From Elusimicrobiaceae bacterium (GTDB lineage Bacteria > Elusimicrobiota > Elusimicrobia > Elusimicrobiales > Elusimicrobiaceae): a stretch of DNA of 64,000 nucleotides. Every line of letters starts with the position of its first letter. Positions within the stretch are counted from its first letter, which is position 1. Positions 61,861-64,000 of this stretch are shown in pieces. Under the pieces are notes generated by a model that made no database searches, was not told the origin of the DNA, and saw only the letters and a program-made list of their open reading frames with translations. Location of the stretch: positions 114,542 to 178,541 of the forward strand of contig JAEELM010000025.1 in the NCBI GenBank assembly GCA_016282685.1. The letters run 5' to 3'. The position numbers were made by a program, and so were the translations under genes.

Positions 61861-62379
61861 TTACCTGTAGACCTCACCGACGGGCTCATGAACAAACGAG
61901 TCTTGCGGTATGTAGCACCAAGCCGGCCAGGTATCGCCACATTCCACACCGTTGCTGATAGATTTACAAATCTCATCATTTCCGATGCAGAACTTGTGAA
62001 CGGTACCGTCAGCCAACATTTCCATGGCCAACATATATCCATTGTCGTTTTCTACCGTAGCACGTAGTACCTTGAATTTGCCCTGCCTGTTCGGCTCCAT
62101 AGCGGCCACCTCATAGGTGTAGTTATTCAACTCGCCGGAGTAAGAGGCAAATTCTTTGGCCTTGGTGGCAGACTGAATTGGAGTGCCGGGATATTCTTCT
62201 TTAGTGTCTTTCAATCCGGCCTCGCTCATTAATTTTTCCAGTTCAACAGGATAAGCTTTTGCTTCTGTTGATTTTGTTGCTTTTGTTACATCTGCAAGGT
62301 CTATCTTCTCATCCTGTGCCACAGCCGGGAACGCAATCGCTACGGCGGCTAATAACAATAAGTATTTAATCATTTTCAT
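61861..62379 (-). CDS. Secreted paralogue 3 with C-terminal pilin-like cysteine domain
   Basis: The 172-residue precursor has the signal peptide MKMIKYLLLLAAVAIAFPAVA. A variable spacer (about 22-82) precedes the conserved core GELNNYTYEVAA...GKFKV...YMLAMEMLADGTVHKFC, then IGNDEICKSISNGVECGD and TWPAWCY. Four cysteines are conserved with its two neighbours. The core looks like the globular half of Elusimicrobiota-type pilins, from memory of such sequences. It is last in the five-gene operon and has the longest spacer of the three. Confidence 0.75.
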   Translation of the reverse strand: MKMIKYLLLLAAVAIAFPAVAQDEKIDLADVTKATKSTEAKAYPVELEKLMSEAGLKDTKEEYPGTPIQSATKAKEFASYSGELNNYTYEVAAMEPNRQGKFKVLRATVENDNGYMLAMEMLADGTVHKFCIGNDEICKSISNGVECGDTWPAWCYIPQDSFVHEPVGEVYR

Positions 62380-62416
62380 AATTTCCTCCTCCCTACTTTA
62401 ATAAAAAGCTTCGTGC

Positions 62417-62836
62417 CTATCTCGCTTCCATGTGATGATATTCTTCCTTATCTTCAACTGCATATTCCATTTCTGCCTCGGCAATCGAGGCTTCCACGAG
62501 TCCGTCCATCGGCAGGTAGCACCAGGCAGGCCAAGTATCACCGCATTCCACACCGTTGCTGATAGATTTGCAAACCTCATCATTTCCGGTGCAAAACTTG
62601 TGAACGGCACCGCCGGGCAAAATCTGCATCACTAATGCGTACTTTTTGTCCACATTCACCGCCTCGGCAATTATGCCTTTATATTTGCCTTTGAAGTTCG
62701 GATTCGTAGCTTCCACCCGGTATTCATAGTTGTTCAGCTCCCCCACTTGAGCAGGTTGCTTCACTTCTTTCTGTGCCACAGCCGGGAACGCAACCATTAC
62801 GGCGGCTAATAATAATAAGTATTTAATCATTTTCAT
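62417..62836 (-). CDS. Secreted paralogue 2 with C-terminal pilin-like cysteine domain
   Basis: The 139-residue precursor has signal MKMIKYLLLLAAVMVAFPAVA, almost no spacer, then GELNNYEYRVEATNPNFKGKYKG, YALVMQILPGGAVHKFC, TGNDEVCKSISNGVECGD and TWPAWCY. The tail (EASIAEAEMEYAVEDKEEYH) is acidic. Signal and core are nearly identical to those of the two flanking paralogues, and intergenic gaps of 37 bp are repeated on either side, so the array arose by tandem duplication. Confidence 0.75.
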   Translation of the reverse strand: MKMIKYLLLLAAVMVAFPAVAQKEVKQPAQVGELNNYEYRVEATNPNFKGKYKGIIAEAVNVDKKYALVMQILPGGAVHKFCTGNDEVCKSISNGVECGDTWPAWCYLPMDGLVEASIAEAEMEYAVEDKEEYHHMEAR

Positions 62837-62873
62837 AAGTCCCTCCCCCCTACCTTAATAAAAAGTTTGGTGC

Positions 62874-63317
62874 TTATTTCGCATAGACCTCTGGTTCAGG
62901 ACCGACAACGACCATCGGCTTCTCCGGAAGGTAACACCAGGCCGGCCAAGTATCGCCACATTCCACACCGTTGCTGATGGATTTACATACTTCTTCATTC
63001 CCAGCGCAGAACTTGTGGACAGCACCACCGGGCAAAATCTGCATAACCAAGGCGTATCCTTTGTCCTCGTTTATTGCCTCAGCGACCAACCCTTTGTATT
63101 TACCTCTATAGTTCATGTCAGTAGCTTCCACCCGATATTCATAGTTGTTCAGCTCACCGGTCGCTTCAGCAGCTTCTTTACTGTTTACCGCTATATCCTG
63201 ATAGGGTAACGTAACAGCTTCTACCGCTTCTACCGCTTTTCCAGATTTTGTTTGTTGGGCCATAGCCGGGAACGCAACCATTACGGCGGCTAATAATAAG
63301 TATTTAATCATTTTCAT
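62874..63317 (-). CDS. Secreted paralogue 1 with C-terminal pilin-like cysteine domain
   Basis: The 147-residue precursor has signal MKMIKYLLLAAVMVAFPAMA and a spacer with a Lys/Val/Glu-rich segment (KSGKAVEAVEAVTLPYQD). The core follows: GELNNYEYRVEATDMNYRGKYKG, YALVMQILPGGAVHKFC, AGNEEVCKSISNGVECGD, TWPAWCY. It lies 27 bp after the second pilin gene and 37 bp before paralogue 2. No pilin-type prepilin cleavage site is present; an ordinary Sec signal is predicted. Confidence 0.75.
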   Translation of the reverse strand: MKMIKYLLLAAVMVAFPAMAQQTKSGKAVEAVEAVTLPYQDIAVNSKEAAEATGELNNYEYRVEATDMNYRGKYKGLVAEAINEDKGYALVMQILPGGAVHKFCAGNEEVCKSISNGVECGDTWPAWCYLPEKPMVVVGPEPEVYAK

Positions 63318-63344
63318 AATTTCCCCCCTGTTTTAACAAAACAG

Positions 63345-63677
63345 TTACATGGATTGCAAAATTTCTTTTTCATCTTCCAGCCGACGCAAATTACTACAAT
63401 TGGTGCAAATAAGCCCCCCTGGGTCCGGTAGTGCTACTGCTTCCTCTGCAGACTGGCCACGCACGTCAATTTCCAAAGAAGATAAATCGTGCGTAAAAGA
63501 CCCCGTAGCATTGAAGTGAATCCGTTCCGCTTTCTCCAAATTGCTCAGGAACACCATTGCTTCGGCAGCACGTGCTTTTTCAATGGCTTTCTCGTATTGT
63601 GGCAACGCAACGGCCGCCAAAATACCGATAATTAACACCACAACCAATAATTCAATTAATGTAAACCCTTTATTCAT
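63345..63677 (-). CDS. Truncated type IV pilin / pseudopilin B
   Basis: I use the ATG at 63677 after AAGGAGGTGA, giving 110 residues. The class III signal and helix are MNKGFTLIELLVVVLIIGI, with cleavage expected after Gly4 and the +5 Glu retained. The helix continues through ALPQYEKAIEKARAAEA, followed by a short globular part (HFNATGSFTHDLSSLEIDV) and a tail with CTNC. Typical pilins of this type have 130-170 residues with a C-terminal cysteine domain, which is missing here. The first 76 residues equal those of pilin A. Confidence 0.88.
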   Translation of the reverse strand: MNKGFTLIELLVVVLIIGILAAVALPQYEKAIEKARAAEAMVFLSNLEKAERIHFNATGSFTHDLSSLEIDVRGQSAEEAVALPDPGGLICTNCSNLRRLEDEKEILQSM

Positions 63678-63998
63678 AAGAGTCACCTCCTTAACTAACA
63701 AAAACGGTTACTTTTATCTTACCGCCCTGTCGCAATTTGTGCAAATGGGTAGACTTGCCGGTTCTTCCACAGACTGGCCACGCACGTCAATTTCCAAAGA
63801 AGATAAATCGTGCGTAAAAGACCCTGTGGCGTTAAAGTGAATTCGTTCCGCTTTCTCCAAATTGCTCAGGAACACCATCGCTTCGGCCGCGCGTGCTTTT
63901 TCAATGGCTTTCTCGTATTGTGGCAACGCAACGGCCGCCAAAATACCGATAATTAACACCACAACCAATAATTCAATTAATGTAAACCCTTTATTCAT
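63451..63998 (-). repeat. Direct repeat of the pilin N-terminal coding region
   Basis: Segments 63451-63677 and 63772-63998 align with no gap at an offset of 321 bp over 227 bases. I count about eight differences, all synonymous. The duplication ends where the two proteins diverge. Confidence 0.88.
63714..63998 (-). CDS. Truncated type IV pilin / pseudopilin A
   Basis: A 94-residue pilin with MNKGFTLIELLVVVLIIGI and the same first 76 residues as pilin B, then a different 18-residue end with ICTNCDRAVR. The start codon lies two bases from the window edge, so its RBS and promoter are outside. The stop at 63714 is real, so the protein is complete and shorter than normal pilins. It is the first visible gene of the minus-strand cluster; more genes may lie beyond the edge. 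Confidence 0.88.
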   Translation of the reverse strand: MNKGFTLIELLVVVLIIGILAAVALPQYEKAIEKARAAEAMVFLSNLEKAERIHFNATGSFTHDLSSLEIDVRGQSVEEPASLPICTNCDRAVR

Positions 63999-64000
63999 AA

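Noticed and set aside
61861..63998. Transposon or CRISPR-like repeat array at the right edge
   Set aside because: The repeats are coding duplications with long units; there are no terminal inverted repeats, transposase or regular spacers.

Overview
The window is a contiguous piece of a Gram-negative bacterial chromosome with moderate GC, very dense coding and short intergenic gaps. The lipid A genes (lpxC, fabZ, lpxA, lpxI, lpxB), LptD, the Pal/CpoB/TolB envelope proteins and several lipoproteins show an outer membrane. LpxI, a proton pyrophosphatase with the K+-independent motif, NfnAB, GatCAB, a POT peptide transporter and type IV pilin genes of the form MNKGFTLIELLVVVLIIGILAA suggest a fermentative, probably gut-associated member of the Elusimicrobiota. 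That assignment is inferred from gene content, not demonstrated.

Layout. 0-3 kb: lipid A operon (probable lpxD tail, lpxC, fabZ, lpxA, lpxI) ending at a strong terminator. 3.2-18.8 kb: one apparent transcription unit of twelve genes: tpiA, deoC, a 997-residue DnaA-like fusion protein, two envelope lipoproteins (LPP20-like and FlgT-like), comM, dprA, topA, a Xer recombinase, a ROK kinase, lptD and tdk. 18.8-26.7 kb, mostly minus strand: tolB/cpoB/pal, gatB, a MurJ-like flippase (plus strand) and two glycosyltransferases. 26.7-32.3 kb: an initiator-type tRNA, pgm, a small outer-membrane barrel protein, murB, tRNA-Asp followed by degenerate repeats of its own 3' end, two small genes and a membrane acyltransferase. 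32.3-36.5 kb: a complete MacA/MacB/TolC-type tripartite exporter. 36.6-44.7 kb: proton pyrophosphatase, ferritin-like protein, a small secreted basic protein, dCMP deaminase, GH57/DUF3536 enzyme, PIN-PhoH ATPase. 44.8-49.8 kb: a secreted protein of 1,636 residues with five helical repeats. 49.8-61.8 kb: NfnAB, YtxH-like protein, ndk with two apparent pseudoenzymes, lpxB-rel operon, POT transporter, NUDIX-gatA-gatC, CD225-like protein. 61.8-64 kb: a minus-strand cluster of two truncated type IV pilins and three tandem secreted paralogues.

How it fits together. Most of the window is housekeeping: envelope assembly, Asn/Gln-tRNA amidation, replication and recombination, nucleotide and sugar metabolism. 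ComM, DprA, dCMP deaminase and type IV pilins hint at DNA uptake, though the pilins here are short.

The least ordinary items are the DnaA-like fusion lacking the DnaA DNA-binding domain; the pilin operon in which the hydrophobic pilin half and a cysteine-rich globular half seem to be encoded by separate genes; the giant repeat protein, whose promoter shares an unusual inverted-repeat architecture with that of the small secreted protein at 39.9 kb; two neighbouring enzyme-fold proteins that have lost catalytic residues; and an initiator tRNA with C33, a U1-A72 pair and only two of the three usual anticodon-stem G-C pairs. No CRISPR array, IS element, prophage or rRNA was seen.
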